Origin: Sphaerochaeta sp.
GTDB taxonomy: Bacteria; Spirochaetota; Spirochaetia; Sphaerochaetales; Sphaerochaetaceae
Assembly (NCBI GenBank): GCA_016342655.1
Contig: JAEINL010000009.1
Coordinates: forward strand, 1 to 64,000
DNA: 64,000 nucleotides
Reading direction: 5' to 3'
Shown here: positions 1 through 8,447 of the stretch, piece by piece
Layout: each line of letters begins with the position of its first letter
Numbering within the stretch: the first letter of the stretch is position 1
Program-made: the position numbers and the translations under genes
Notes under the pieces: model-generated
Database searches by the model: none
What the model saw: the letters and a program-made list of their open reading frames with translations, nothing else
Told to the model about the DNA's origin: nothing

Positions 1-1
1 G

Positions 2-46
2 ACAATAAATGATGATTTATTGGATATTTTAGGCATAAAAGAATAG
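2..46 (+). CDS. C-terminal tail of an upstream gene (partial)
   Basis: An open frame enters from the left edge and ends at TAG 44-46, giving a 14-residue tail ending LLDILGIKE. By position, just before tctB/tctA-like sequence, it could be the end of a TctC-type periplasmic binding protein. Only the tail is visible, so the function is inference from context. Confidence 0.35.
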   Translation, partial: TINDDLLDILGIKE

Positions 47-67
47 GGTTCTGCACCCTAAGGATGA

Positions 68-232
68 AACGTTACAGTTATATATTTGTTTCTTCAAATA
101 TTAATCTATACACCGAAAACAAAGCGGAATTATGCATTAATATCAATTATCTCAGTGGTTGTTCCCGTTTTTATATACTGGATTTTCAATTCAGTTTTCA
201 TGTTGATACTTCCATCAGGAATACTATTCTAA
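68..232 (+). pseudogene. TctB-like small membrane subunit, C-terminal remnant
   Basis: Reading in frame from 68 to the TAA at 230-232 gives about 54 residues with no plausible start codon; TGA at 65 and TAA at 59 lie just upstream in the same frame. The sequence is hydrophobic and ends in LILPSGILF. This resembles the end of TctB proteins (DUF1468), the small membrane subunit of tripartite tricarboxylate transporters, which normally have about 150 residues and four helices. It sits immediately before tctA, where tctB belongs. I infer a 5'-truncated tctB. A divergent intact gene seems unlikely because of the upstream stops. Confidence 0.45.
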
Positions 233-246
233 ATAGGAGCTCTGTA

Positions 247-1734
247 ATGATAATTGAAGGTTTATTATCAGTTTTGAATTTATATACAATTGGATTTATT
301 TTCCTAGGAGTAGTTGTAGGAATAATCTTTGGTGCAATTCCTGGACTAACTTCAACCATGGGGGTTGCGCTTTGCCTTCCCCTAACTTTTTCTATGAGTC
401 CACTAGATGGCATTGCTATGTTAATAGCTGTATTTGTGGGGGGAACTTCTGGTGGTTTGATTTCTGCAATTTTGCTGGATATCCCAGGAACCCCTTCTTC
501 TGTTGCAACTACATTTGATGGCACTCCCATGGCGGCTAGAGGGGAGGGCGGAAGAGCTCTTGGTATTGGAATAATTTATTCATTTATTGGAACAGTGTTC
601 TCCATCATAGCATTAATTTTTATTGCACCCACGCTTGCAAAAGTAGCTTTAAAATTTGGGCCATATGAATTTTTTACAATTTGCATCTTTGCATTGACCC
701 TAATTGGTGGTATGGCTGGAAAGAGTATATACAAAGGAATTCTAAGTGGGAGTATGGGGATTTTATTCTCATTGGTAGGCGTAGCTCCAGTAGGTGGTGC
801 AGTACGGTTTACCTTTGGTATTGGGGCTTTAGAAAATGGTTTGAATATTTTACCGGTCATGATTGGTTTGTTTGCTATGTCAGAGATGCTAAAACAAGGT
901 CTTACAAGGAATGTTGAAATATCTAGTGAGGTCAGACCATATAAAATCAAGGGGCTTGGGTTTACTTGGAATGAATTCAAGGAACAGTCTGGAAATATGG
1001 TTCGTTCTGCTTTTTTAGGTATTGGTATTGGTATTTTACCAGGGATTGGAAGTGCTACTTCGAATTTGATCGCATACTCGACGGCAAAGCAAAGAAGTAA
1101 ACATCCTGAAAAATTTGGAACTGGTTGTATGGATGGCATTGTTGCATCTGAGACATCCAACAATGCTTCTATTGGTGGTTCTCTTATTCCTTTGCTTACT
1201 TTAGGGATTCCTGGAGATACTGTAACAGCTATGATTCTCGGCGGGCTTACTCTTCATGGTATCGTTCCAGGTCCACTGCTTTTCACCAATAGTGGTGTTT
1301 TAGTATATGGAATTTTTGGAGCCTTTATCTTGGCAACAATTTTTATGGTGATTGTTGAGTTTGGAGGGATTCAATTCTTTGTAAAGTTGCTTTCTGTTCC
1401 TAAACACTTCCTTATGCCAGTTATTTTGGTTCTTTGTGTTGTTGGTACTTTTGGGCTAAATCATCAAATTTCAGATATCTGGGTTGCTTTGGCTTTTGGT
1501 GTGTTGGGATTTTATATGAATAAAAATGAATTTCCTCTGGCACCGCTTATCCTTGGTTTTGTCTTAGGAGGAATCATTGAAACAAACTTGATTAGAGGCT
1601 TGATGTATACCAATGGAAATTTTTTCCTTTTCTTTACTTCTCCAATAGCGGCAGTATTTATGATTTTAACTCTTCTGTACATTGGCTACATGGTGAGAAA
1701 AGAATTGAGAAGAGGAAAGACAGTTCATAAATAA
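247..1734 (+). CDS. tctA: TctA family permease, large subunit of a tripartite tricarboxylate transporter
   Basis: This 495-residue polytopic inner-membrane protein is the large subunit of a secondary, binding-protein-dependent importer of carboxylates. Family hallmarks near the N-terminus are GAIPGLTSTMGVALCLPLTF and then ILLDIPGTPSSVATTFDG; the PG motif recurs near the middle (GILPGIGSATSNLIAYSTAK). I chose ATG 247 because AGGAG lies just upstream and the homologous region starts there; a longer frame from 64 has no family similarity. It is the first intact gene of a galactarate-type operon, so a sugar diacid is the likely substrate. TctB next to it is only a remnant, which may limit function. 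Confidence 0.9.
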   Translation: MIIEGLLSVLNLYTIGFIFLGVVVGIIFGAIPGLTSTMGVALCLPLTFSMSPLDGIAMLIAVFVGGTSGGLISAILLDIPGTPSSVATTFDGTPMAARGEGGRALGIGIIYSFIGTVFSIIALIFIAPTLAKVALKFGPYEFFTICIFALTLIGGMAGKSIYKGILSGSMGILFSLVGVAPVGGAVRFTFGIGALENGLNILPVMIGLFAMSEMLKQGLTRNVEISSEVRPYKIKGLGFTWNEFKEQSGNMVRSAFLGIGIGILPGIGSATSNLIAYSTAKQRSKHPEKFGTGCMDGIVASETSNNASIGGSLIPLLTLGIPGDTVTAMILGGLTLHGIVPGPLLFTNSGVLVYGIFGAFILATIFMVIVEFGGIQFFVKLLSVPKHFLMPVILVLCVVGTFGLNHQISDIWVALAFGVLGFYMNKNEFPLAPLILGFVLGGIIETNLIRGLMYTNGNFFLFFTSPIAAVFMILTLLYIGYMVRKELRRGKTVHK

Positions 1735-1750
1735 GATAAAGAGAATAAAA

Positions 1751-3067
1751 ATGAAAATTATACAGAATGGTCGAGTTTCTGAATTATTAGCAGATGTCCC
1801 TATCCCTAAGATGTTTCATGCACGACAAGTGTTTTCTCGAGAGTCTATTTCTCGGGAGATCTTGCCAGCTGCTATCAAGGATTTGCTGAATAAGGAACCT
1901 TTTGCCTCTAGTATTTCACCAGGCATGTCTATTGCGGTTACTGCAGGAAGTAGAGGAATTAGAAACAATGACTTTATCACTAAAGCAATTGTTGATTTCA
2001 TAAAGAGCAAAGGAGCTTCGCCTTTTATTGTCCCAGCTATGGGAAGCCATGGAGGTGCGACAGCTGAAGGCCAATTAGAAGTTCTTGAGCACTACAACAT
2101 TACAGAAAAGACTATGGGTTGTCCTATTAAATCTTCGATGGAAGTAGTCAATATTGGAAAGTCTGATAATGGTAAGAATGTTTTTATAGATAAAAATGCC
2201 TACAACGCTGATGGGATTGTTATTTCTTGCAGGGTTAAGCCACACAATGCCTTTCGAGGAACCTATGAAAGTGGAATTTGCAAGATGCTTGTTGTTGGAT
2301 TGGGAAAACAAGCGGGAGCAGAAGTTGTACATAGTGATGGTATGGGGATAATTGCACAAAATATTTCTGCTATGGCAAAAGTTGCACTCCAAAATTCTCC
2401 TGTTCTATTTGCTGTTACAACTATTGAAAATGCATATGACGAAACATTCCGTATAGAACCAGTAATGGTTTCTAATATTATGGATAGAGAACCAGAACTA
2501 CTAAAATTGGCATTTGAACAGATGCCTTCCCTTCTTGTGGAAGAGTGTGATGTGTTGGTCGTCGATGAAATCGGTAAAAATTACAGCGGAACAGGTGTTG
2601 ATCCCAATATCACTGGAACATTTTCCACTCCCTATGCTTCAGGCGGGATTCAGACAAAACGAACCTGTATGCTGAATCTCAGCGAGGAATCGGATGGGAA
2701 TGCATTGGGTGTCGGCTTAGCAAGTGCAATTACCAATAAAATTTTCAAGGCAATGGATGTTGAAAAGATGTATCCCAATTGCATTACTAGTACAGTATTG
2801 GCTTCCGCTAGTATTCCTTGTGTAGTTTCCAACGATAAAGAAGCAATCCAAATTTGTATACGGACTTGCAATGGATTGGAAGATGGGATTGTCAAAATTG
2901 TGCGTATCCCTAACAGTTTGCACATTGGAGAAATTATGCTTTCGGAAAGGTATTATTCAGATGTTATACAAGGGAAATATCCCAATGTATATGCTCTTGA
3001 TAAGCCTGAAAAACTTCAGTTTGATACTTATGGTAACTTATTAACTCCATGTACAAGTAAAATATAA
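1751..3067 (+). CDS. LarA-like (DUF2088) family protein
   Basis: A 438-residue protein with the N-terminal domain of the lactate racemase LarA family, including the glycine-rich PAMGSHGGATAEGQ motif near residue 97. LarA itself is a nickel-pincer-dependent lactate racemase. Many homologues in sugar-acid clusters have other or unknown 2-hydroxyacid substrates, so a racemase or epimerase role on a sugar acid is inference. The gene starts 16 bp after tctA and is followed by a galactarate dehydratase family gene, so it belongs to the same operon. No LarB, LarC or LarE cofactor genes are visible in the window. Confidence 0.75.
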   Translation: MKIIQNGRVSELLADVPIPKMFHARQVFSRESISREILPAAIKDLLNKEPFASSISPGMSIAVTAGSRGIRNNDFITKAIVDFIKSKGASPFIVPAMGSHGGATAEGQLEVLEHYNITEKTMGCPIKSSMEVVNIGKSDNGKNVFIDKNAYNADGIVISCRVKPHNAFRGTYESGICKMLVVGLGKQAGAEVVHSDGMGIIAQNISAMAKVALQNSPVLFAVTTIENAYDETFRIEPVMVSNIMDREPELLKLAFEQMPSLLVEECDVLVVDEIGKNYSGTGVDPNITGTFSTPYASGGIQTKRTCMLNLSEESDGNALGVGLASAITNKIFKAMDVEKMYPNCITSTVLASASIPCVVSNDKEAIQICIRTCNGLEDGIVKIVRIPNSLHIGEIMLSERYYSDVIQGKYPNVYALDKPEKLQFDTYGNLLTPCTSKI

Positions 3068-3113
3068 GCAGTTTTTACTAAACTGTTAAGAAGAATCAGA
3101 GGAAGAACAGACT

Positions 3114-4625
3114 ATGACTCGTTTGATACAGATCAATGCTAATGACAATGTAGCGATACTCACAGAGGATGCCTCAAAAGGGACGGTGTTTCCCGATGGT
3201 ATAGTGTTGCTGGAAGATATCCCCCAAGCGCATAAGGTAGCCCTCAAGGATCTGCGAAAAGGTGATTCAGTGATACGTTACGGGGTAGTCTTGGGCTACT
3301 TACTCCATGATATAAAAAAAGGTGGATGGATTAACGAAAAATCATTGGAACTTCCATTGCAGCCAAGTCTTGAGGACATGGAATATGGCCAGAGTGTTCC
3401 GTTTTCTATTCCTGATCCCCCATTAAAAGTATTCGAAGGCTATGACAATGGTCCTGATTCCTATGCGGGAACCAGAAATCTCTTGGCCATCACCACTACC
3501 GTGCAGTGTGTATCAGGTGTGGTGGACCAGTTGGTTTCCCAGATTCGTTCGAAGCTTCTTCCCAAATATCCGAATGTCGAAGAGGTTGTTGCAATCAACC
3601 ACGCCTACGGCTGTGGTGTGGCTATCAACGCCCCCGATGCTGTCATCCCTATCCGTTCCATCAGGAACATAATGAGAAACCCAAATTTTGGGGGAGAAAT
3701 CATGGTTGTAGGGCTTGGGTGTGAGAAGCTCACTGTTGATAAATTATTGTCACCTGAAGAGATCAACGCTGAAAATGTTCTGATGTTGCAGGACTATCCT
3801 GGGTATGCTTCTATGATGGAAGCCTTGCTGAAGATGGCAGAGACCAAGCTGCAAGCATTGAACAGAAGAAAGCGTACAACACTTCCTCTTTCAAAACTCT
3901 GTATTGGCATGCAGTGTGGAGGAAGCGATTCCTTCAGTGGTATTACCGCAAATCCTAGTGCTGGGTATGCTTCTGACCTGTTGGTCAGAGGTGGTGCTAC
4001 AGTAATGTTCAGTGAGGTGACTGAAGTCCGTGATGGGGTGCATCTCCTTGCCCAACGATGTGTCGACAAGGAGGCTAGGAACAAGCTTGCTTATGAGATT
4101 GGCTGGTATGACGACTACCTTGCAAAGGGTGCCGTAGACCGTTCTGCAAACCCTACCCCTGGAAATAAGAAAGGTGGGCTTTCTAATATTGTGGAGAAGG
4201 CGATGGGTTCCATTGCTAAAAGTGGACATTCCCCGATTGTCGAGGTAATAGGACCAGGAGAGCTTCCTCGAAAACATGGTTTGGTGTTTGCCGCTACTCC
4301 AGCTAGTGATATTGTCTGTGGACCTAGCCAACTAGCTAGTGGGATTACACTCCAGGTTTTCATTACTGGACGGGGAACACCTTATGGGCTTGCTGAGGCT
4401 CCTGTTATCAAAGTGTGCTCGCGTAATGACATGAAAGAGCACTGGGATGATTTGATTGACCTAAATGCCGGGGGGATTGTTACAGGGGAAGAGTCTGTAG
4501 ATGAAGTTGGTATAAGATTGTTCAACCTGATTCTTGAAGTTGCCAGTGGTAGGAAGAGGACGTTTGCTGAGCAATATGGTTTGAAAAATTTTCTCTGTGT
4601 ATTTAACCCGGCTCCGATTACTTGA
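3114..4625 (+). CDS. garD: UxaA/GarD family dehydratase, probably galactarate dehydratase
   Basis: A 503-residue protein with an N-terminal SAF-like domain (about residues 1-85) followed by the altronate/galactarate dehydratase core. The stretch [20 protein letters not shown] and the following [18 protein letters not shown] match the GarD branch better than UxaA. GarD dehydrates meso-galactarate to 5-keto-4-deoxyglucarate. Downstream genes encode an aldolase and a tartronate-semialdehyde reductase, which complete that pathway. AGAGGAAG precedes the start at a good distance. Altronate dehydratase remains an alternative, but the reductase next door argues for galactarate. Confidence 0.8.
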   Translation: MTRLIQINANDNVAILTEDASKGTVFPDGIVLLEDIPQAHKVALKDLRKGDSVIRYGVVLGYLLHDIKKGGWINEKSLELPLQPSLEDMEYGQSVPFSIPDPPLKVFEGYDNGPDSYAGTRNLLAITTTVQCVSGVVDQLVSQIRSKLLPKYPNVEEVVAINHAYGCGVAINAPDAVIPIRSIRNIMRNPNFGGEIMVVGLGCEKLTVDKLLSPEEINAENVLMLQDYPGYASMMEALLKMAETKLQALNRRKRTTLPLSKLCIGMQCGGSDSFSGITANPSAGYASDLLVRGGATVMFSEVTEVRDGVHLLAQRCVDKEARNKLAYEIGWYDDYLAKGAVDRSANPTPGNKKGGLSNIVEKAMGSIAKSGHSPIVEVIGPGELPRKHGLVFAATPASDIVCGPSQLASGITLQVFITGRGTPYGLAEAPVIKVCSRNDMKEHWDDLIDLNAGGIVTGEESVDEVGIRLFNLILEVASGRKRTFAEQYGLKNFLCVFNPAPIT

Positions 4626-4735
4626 TAAGAAAGGGAATTGTAGGAGTATTTGTAAGGATGAAGATGGAAATAGATTTTCTATTACTAGAAAATATATTGG
4701 ATGTAAAAAATTACTAAATAATAAGGAATAATGAA

Positions 4736-5620
4736 ATGAAAATTGGTTTTATTGGACTAGGAATCATGGGAAAGCCCATGGTGAAGAACCTGCTGAAGGC
4801 AGGACATGATGTAATGGTTTTTGACTTGAACAAGGCTAGCGTTGATGAAGTGGTGGCCGCCGGGGCAGTGGCAGGGACCTCTGCATCTGATGTTGCATCA
4901 AAGAATCCCCTGGTGATTACCATGCTTCCCAACTCCCCTCATGTGAAGGCAGTTGTAATGGGAGAGGGCGGTGTTCTCTCTGGTGCTAAGGAAGGCACCA
5001 TCCTCATAGATATGAGCTCCATCGCACCTCTTGCCAGCCAGGAGATCGAGAGGGCCTGCAGTGCTAAGAAAGTTCGCATGCTTGATGCTCCCGTATCAGG
5101 TGGGGAACCTAAGGCTGTCGATGGGACTTTGGCCATCATGGTCGGTGGTGAGAAGGCCCTATATGAAGAGGTCAAGGATCTTTTGCTGGTCATGGGTGCC
5201 ACAGCAGTCCATTGTGGTTCAATTGGGGCAGGAAATACTACCAAGCTTGCCAATCAGATTATCGTTGCTCTGAACATTGCTGCTGTTTCCGAAGCTTTCA
5301 CTTTGGTGAAGAAGGCAGGGGTTGATCCCCATCTGGTATTTGATGCCATCAAGGGCGGGTTAGCTGGATCGACTGTCATGAATGCAAAGGCTCCCATGAT
5401 GATGGATTCAAATTTTAAGCCAGGCTTTAAGATTGATCTGCATATCAAGGACCTTGCCAATGCAATGGATACCGGTCATGGGGTTGGGTCCCCACTTCCT
5501 CTTACTGCCAGTGTGCGTGAGATGATGGAGACCCTCCATGCAGATGGATTTGGTAATGACGATCACAGTGCTCTTGCACGCTACTACGCTAAGGTTAGTG
5601 GCACGAAGATTGGCGAGTAG
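4736..5620 (+). CDS. garR: 2-hydroxy-3-oxopropionate (tartronate semialdehyde) reductase
   Basis: A 294-residue beta-hydroxyacid dehydrogenase. It begins with the Rossmann motif GFIGLGIMGKPMVKNL, then has the substrate-binding motif DAPVSGGEPKA near residue 118, and the catalytic lysine in GAGNTTKLANQI near residue 167. GarR and GlxR reduce tartronate semialdehyde to glycerate with NAD(P)H in the cytoplasm. In this operon it would consume the product of the neighbouring aldolase. The length is normal for the family. About 110 bp separate it from garD, and AAGGA lies before the ATG. Confidence 0.85.
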   Translation: MKIGFIGLGIMGKPMVKNLLKAGHDVMVFDLNKASVDEVVAAGAVAGTSASDVASKNPLVITMLPNSPHVKAVVMGEGGVLSGAKEGTILIDMSSIAPLASQEIERACSAKKVRMLDAPVSGGEPKAVDGTLAIMVGGEKALYEEVKDLLLVMGATAVHCGSIGAGNTTKLANQIIVALNIAAVSEAFTLVKKAGVDPHLVFDAIKGGLAGSTVMNAKAPMMMDSNFKPGFKIDLHIKDLANAMDTGHGVGSPLPLTASVREMMETLHADGFGNDDHSALARYYAKVSGTKIGE

Positions 5621-5628
5621 GAGTAGGC

Positions 5629-6528
5629 ATGGATACTAGCTTTATTAAAGGGATCATTCCTCCAATAGTGACTCCCATAAGATCTGATGAGAAGATTGAC
5701 GAGGAGGCGCTCAGACGTCTTGTCGATTTTGTCATCGATGGTGGAAGTTCAGGCATTCTTGCCTTTGGTTCCAATGGTGAATTCTACATGATCGAAGAGG
5801 ATGAGATGGAGCGGGGGCTCTCCATCATCGTTGATCAGGCTTCGGCTCGTGTACCTGTCTATATGGGCGTTGGTGCCATTCGTACCAGCAAGTGCATCCG
5901 TATTGCTCAGATGGGGGTGCGCTGTGGTGCTAAGAGCATTTCCATATTGCAGCCGATGTTCATCAAGCCCACGGAGGATGAGTTGAAGACCCATATTCGC
6001 TCCATAGCCGCGAGCGTGCCCGATACTCCTGTCCTCTTGTATAACAATCCAGGTAGGTGTGGGTATGCGATGAGTCAGGCCCTTGTTGAGGAGCTTGCTC
6101 ATTCTATTCCAAATTTGGTGGGTATGAAGGACAGTAGTGGTGACCTTACCCAGACTATGGAGTTCATCCGGCGCAATGCAGATGTCAATTTCAAGGTTTT
6201 CTGTGGAAAGGATACCTTGATATACTCAGGGCTTGGAGTCGGAGCTGTTGGAGCCGTATGTTCTACTGCCAACTATGTTCCCAAGCTTGTCTGTTCTATC
6301 TACGACAAGTTTATGACGGGAGACGTGAAGGGTGCTTTGGAAGCCCAACTAATCCTAAACCCCATCCGTCTCATGAATGATTTTTCAAGCTTTCCTGTTG
6401 CTACTAAGGATTGTGCGAATCTGATCGGTATGGAGGTTGGAATTCCTTTTCTTCCGAACAAACCTTCACCTGCCAAACAGCAGGAGAATCTTCGGCAAGC
6501 TTTACTTGTTGGTGGTTTTATCTCCTGA
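5629..6528 (+). CDS. DapA-fold aldolase, probably acting on 5-keto-4-deoxyglucarate
   Basis: A 299-residue class I aldolase of the dihydrodipicolinate synthase / N-acetylneuraminate lyase family. The Schiff-base lysine is in VGMKDSSGD near residue 166, and the catalytic tyrosine is in LLYNNPGRCG near residue 137. It starts 8 bp after garR. The classical partner in this pathway is GarL, an HpcH-type metal-dependent aldolase; none is present, so this enzyme probably supplies the aldol cleavage to pyruvate and tartronate semialdehyde. A decarboxylating dehydratase (KdgD type) is the main alternative, but the garR neighbour favours cleavage. Confidence 0.75.
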   Translation: MDTSFIKGIIPPIVTPIRSDEKIDEEALRRLVDFVIDGGSSGILAFGSNGEFYMIEEDEMERGLSIIVDQASARVPVYMGVGAIRTSKCIRIAQMGVRCGAKSISILQPMFIKPTEDELKTHIRSIAASVPDTPVLLYNNPGRCGYAMSQALVEELAHSIPNLVGMKDSSGDLTQTMEFIRRNADVNFKVFCGKDTLIYSGLGVGAVGAVCSTANYVPKLVCSIYDKFMTGDVKGALEAQLILNPIRLMNDFSSFPVATKDCANLIGMEVGIPFLPNKPSPAKQQENLRQALLVGGFIS

Positions 6529-6570
6529 TCAGAGACAGAAAGCCCTAAAAGAGAGGCGTATAGTAGTATA

Positions 6571-6604
6571 AAGTAATGGCCACTGAAATCGGTGGCCATT
6601 ACTT
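6571..6604. terminator. Bidirectional terminator between aldolase and IclR genes
   Basis: Perfect 13-bp inverted arms (6571-6583 and 6592-6604) surround an 8-base loop. T-rich sequence follows on the + strand and A-rich sequence precedes, so the hairpin can serve both convergent genes. Confidence 0.85.
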
Positions 6605-6623
6605 TGTTCTTGTTAGTTAGAAA

Positions 6624-7415
6624 TTACATTACTGAAGCATTGGTATATCCCATCATGTAGGATATTTTTGAAGCTGTTTCCTTAAGTTTGGGAATAGCAC
6701 CTTCAATCTCTTCTTCGCTCATATTTGAAGTAAGGGCACTGACACTGATAGCTGCAACAATTTCCCCATTGGTTCCAAGTACAGGGACAGCAGAACAGTT
6801 GTCATCATTGATGAATTCATTCCTATCCCTAGCAACACCTTCCAAACGTACTTTTGCTAGTAATTCTTTCAGTTTGAGAGGATCTGTAATGGTATCTTGG
6901 GTATATTGGGGAAGGCCTTTTTCTGCTATCAGTTGATCGAGTTCTTCTTCGGGGAGTCGACAGGTGAGGATTTTGCCTAAGCCAGTGCAATGAAAGGGTA
7001 ATTGTCTCCCTGGAGTGAAGTAGGTTCGGGGAGTGCTTTGTGTATCGATGCGGTCAAGCATGAGCACTTCGCCATTGTAAAAAACAGCCATATTCACATT
7101 AGCCTTGGGAAACTGGTTCCAGAGTAACTCAAGGTATGGCATTGTCACTCTACGGATGTCTTGTGACTGTAGGGCGTTTCTGGAGAGCTTGAGAGTTTTC
7201 AAGGAGACTGAGTACAGCCCCGTAGAAAGATCCTTTGTCATATACCCCGAGCTTTGTAAGCTTGCCAGTAGGCGAAAAGCCATGTTGCTGTTTACTTTTA
7301 GTTCATTGCAGACTTCTTGGATAGAGATCGGTCCCGGATGATCTGATGCAAAATCAAGTATTTGGAAACATCTTGCTACTGATTTAATGTTGTACTTGTC
7401 TGAGTCAGTTGCCAT
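6624..7415 (-). CDS. IclR family transcriptional regulator
   Basis: A 263-residue protein with an N-terminal winged helix (about residues 12-70, CFQILDFASDHPGPISIQEV onwards) and a C-terminal IclR effector domain with the typical RDRNEFINDD and AAISVSALTSN stretches. AAGGAG lies 5 bases before the ATG on the minus strand. It converges on the galactarate operon and is the only regulator beside it. I infer that it controls that operon in response to a sugar acid or a breakdown product. The promoter lies in the AT-rich gap 7416-7613, shared with the divergent GntR gene. Confidence 0.88.
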   Translation of the reverse strand: MATDSDKYNIKSVARCFQILDFASDHPGPISIQEVCNELKVNSNMAFRLLASLQSSGYMTKDLSTGLYSVSLKTLKLSRNALQSQDIRRVTMPYLELLWNQFPKANVNMAVFYNGEVLMLDRIDTQSTPRTYFTPGRQLPFHCTGLGKILTCRLPEEELDQLIAEKGLPQYTQDTITDPLKLKELLAKVRLEGVARDRNEFINDDNCSAVPVLGTNGEIVAAISVSALTSNMSEEEIEGAIPKLKETASKISYMMGYTNASVM

Positions 7416-7553
7416 ACAAGCTCCTTGTGCATTTGAAAAGAGATGAATATTTTATAATACTATTATATTATTGCATGTTTTCATTACAAATTCAAATCGA
7501 TTACAAATCTTTTTTGTATGTCCTATCGAGAATGTAAATCATGAAAATAATTC

Positions 7554-7582
7554 TTGACAATAGTAAAATACAAACATATTAT
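7554..7582 (+). promoter_or_regulatory. Sigma70-type promoter of the GntR gene
   Basis: TTGACA at 7554-7559 and TATTAT at 7577-7582 are separated by 17 bp, close to the bacterial consensus. The GntR start is about 32 bases downstream. The -10 box overlaps an inverted repeat, so repression is plausible. Confidence 0.75.
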
Positions 7583-7602
7583 GACTTAAACGTAATATGT
7601 TT
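7572..7602. promoter_or_regulatory. Inverted repeat overlapping the GntR promoter, probable operator
   Basis: A perfect 10-bp inverted repeat, AAACATATTA and TAATATGTTT, with an 11-bp spacer covers the -10 box and the start of transcription. A related AAACATA/TATGTTT repeat occurs at 8335-8363. I infer autoregulation by the adjacent GntR protein. Confidence 0.55.
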
Positions 7603-7613
7603 AGGAGTAAGGT

Positions 7614-8300
7614 TTGTCATTAAATTCTGAAGCGAAATCAAAGTGTGATATGGTTGTGGATATGATATTGTCTATGATAGTAAACAGACAATATCCAATT
7701 GGTAGCAGACTTCCTGCAGAAAATGAGTTTTGTAAGCAATTTGGTGTTAGCCGTATAACTATTAGAGAGAGTTTTAAAAGACTTGAAGTAATGGGTGTTG
7801 TTAGTATTCAACAGGGAAAAGGGACGTTTGTAAAAGAAATTGGGTTGGGAACTTTTATGCAACCTATGTTTAACTTAATCGACTTTGGGCTTTTTGATAT
7901 CTCTACAATCTATGATGCTAGACAGTATATTGAAACAGGTTCTTGCAGATTAGCAGCTCAGAACAGGAATGAAGAAGATATTGAAAAGCTTAGTTTAATG
8001 ATTGACCAAATGGAAGAGGCGTTGAAGCACAAAGAATTCGACAGATTATCATTGGTAGATAGTGAATTTCATATTGAAATAGCCAATATATCAAAAAATC
8101 AGATTTTGAAAGCTGCGGTAATTAATCTTGAAAACATTAGCACTGCATGCGCAATAAAAAATAATAAGTCTCATGCTGTTATGGTAAATGCTCAGACCCA
8201 CCATCGTGCTTTGGTTAAAGCAATTAAAGATGGTGATGCTGATGAAGCTCAAAGGATTATTATTATGCATACGATTGAATCGAAAAAGTGTTTAATCTAA
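7614..8300 (+). CDS. GntR family regulator, FadR/FCD subfamily
   Basis: A 228-residue DNA-binding protein with an N-terminal GntR winged helix (GSRLPAENEFCKQFGVSRIT, about residues 27-46) and a C-terminal all-helical FCD effector domain. The start is TTG at 7614, chosen because AGGAGTAAGG lies directly upstream and the winged helix begins soon after. It precedes an operon for a peptidase-like hydrolase, a NagB-like enzyme and a sugar ABC importer, and probably represses it in the absence of substrate. Matching inverted repeats lie in its own promoter and in the gap downstream. Confidence 0.88.
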   Translation: MSLNSEAKSKCDMVVDMILSMIVNRQYPIGSRLPAENEFCKQFGVSRITIRESFKRLEVMGVVSIQQGKGTFVKEIGLGTFMQPMFNLIDFGLFDISTIYDARQYIETGSCRLAAQNRNEEDIEKLSLMIDQMEEALKHKEFDRLSLVDSEFHIEIANISKNQILKAAVINLENISTACAIKNNKSHAVMVNAQTHHRALVKAIKDGDADEAQRIIIMHTIESKKCLI

Positions 8301-8334
8301 TTACAATGGATGACTTAAGGGGTTTTTTTATGCT

Positions 8335-8363
8335 TTTAAACATAATATGATGATATGTTTAAA
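8335..8363. promoter_or_regulatory. Second inverted repeat, probable GntR operator for the sugar operon
   Basis: A perfect repeat TTTAAACATA / TATGTTTAAA with a 9-bp spacer lies between the GntR gene and the M20 hydrolase gene. It shares the AAACATA/TATGTTT half-sites of 7572-7602, although the spacer differs. Confidence 0.5.
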
Positions 8364-8447
8364 AAAATATATATGAAAAAAAGTTGAAGTAGCAAAGAGA
8401 AAAGGTGAGTTGTATATATAACAAATCGTTGGTAATGAAGGAAATAT

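Noticed and set aside
576-1163. 195-residue minus-strand frame opposite tctA
   Set aside because: The TctA motifs fix the coding strand.
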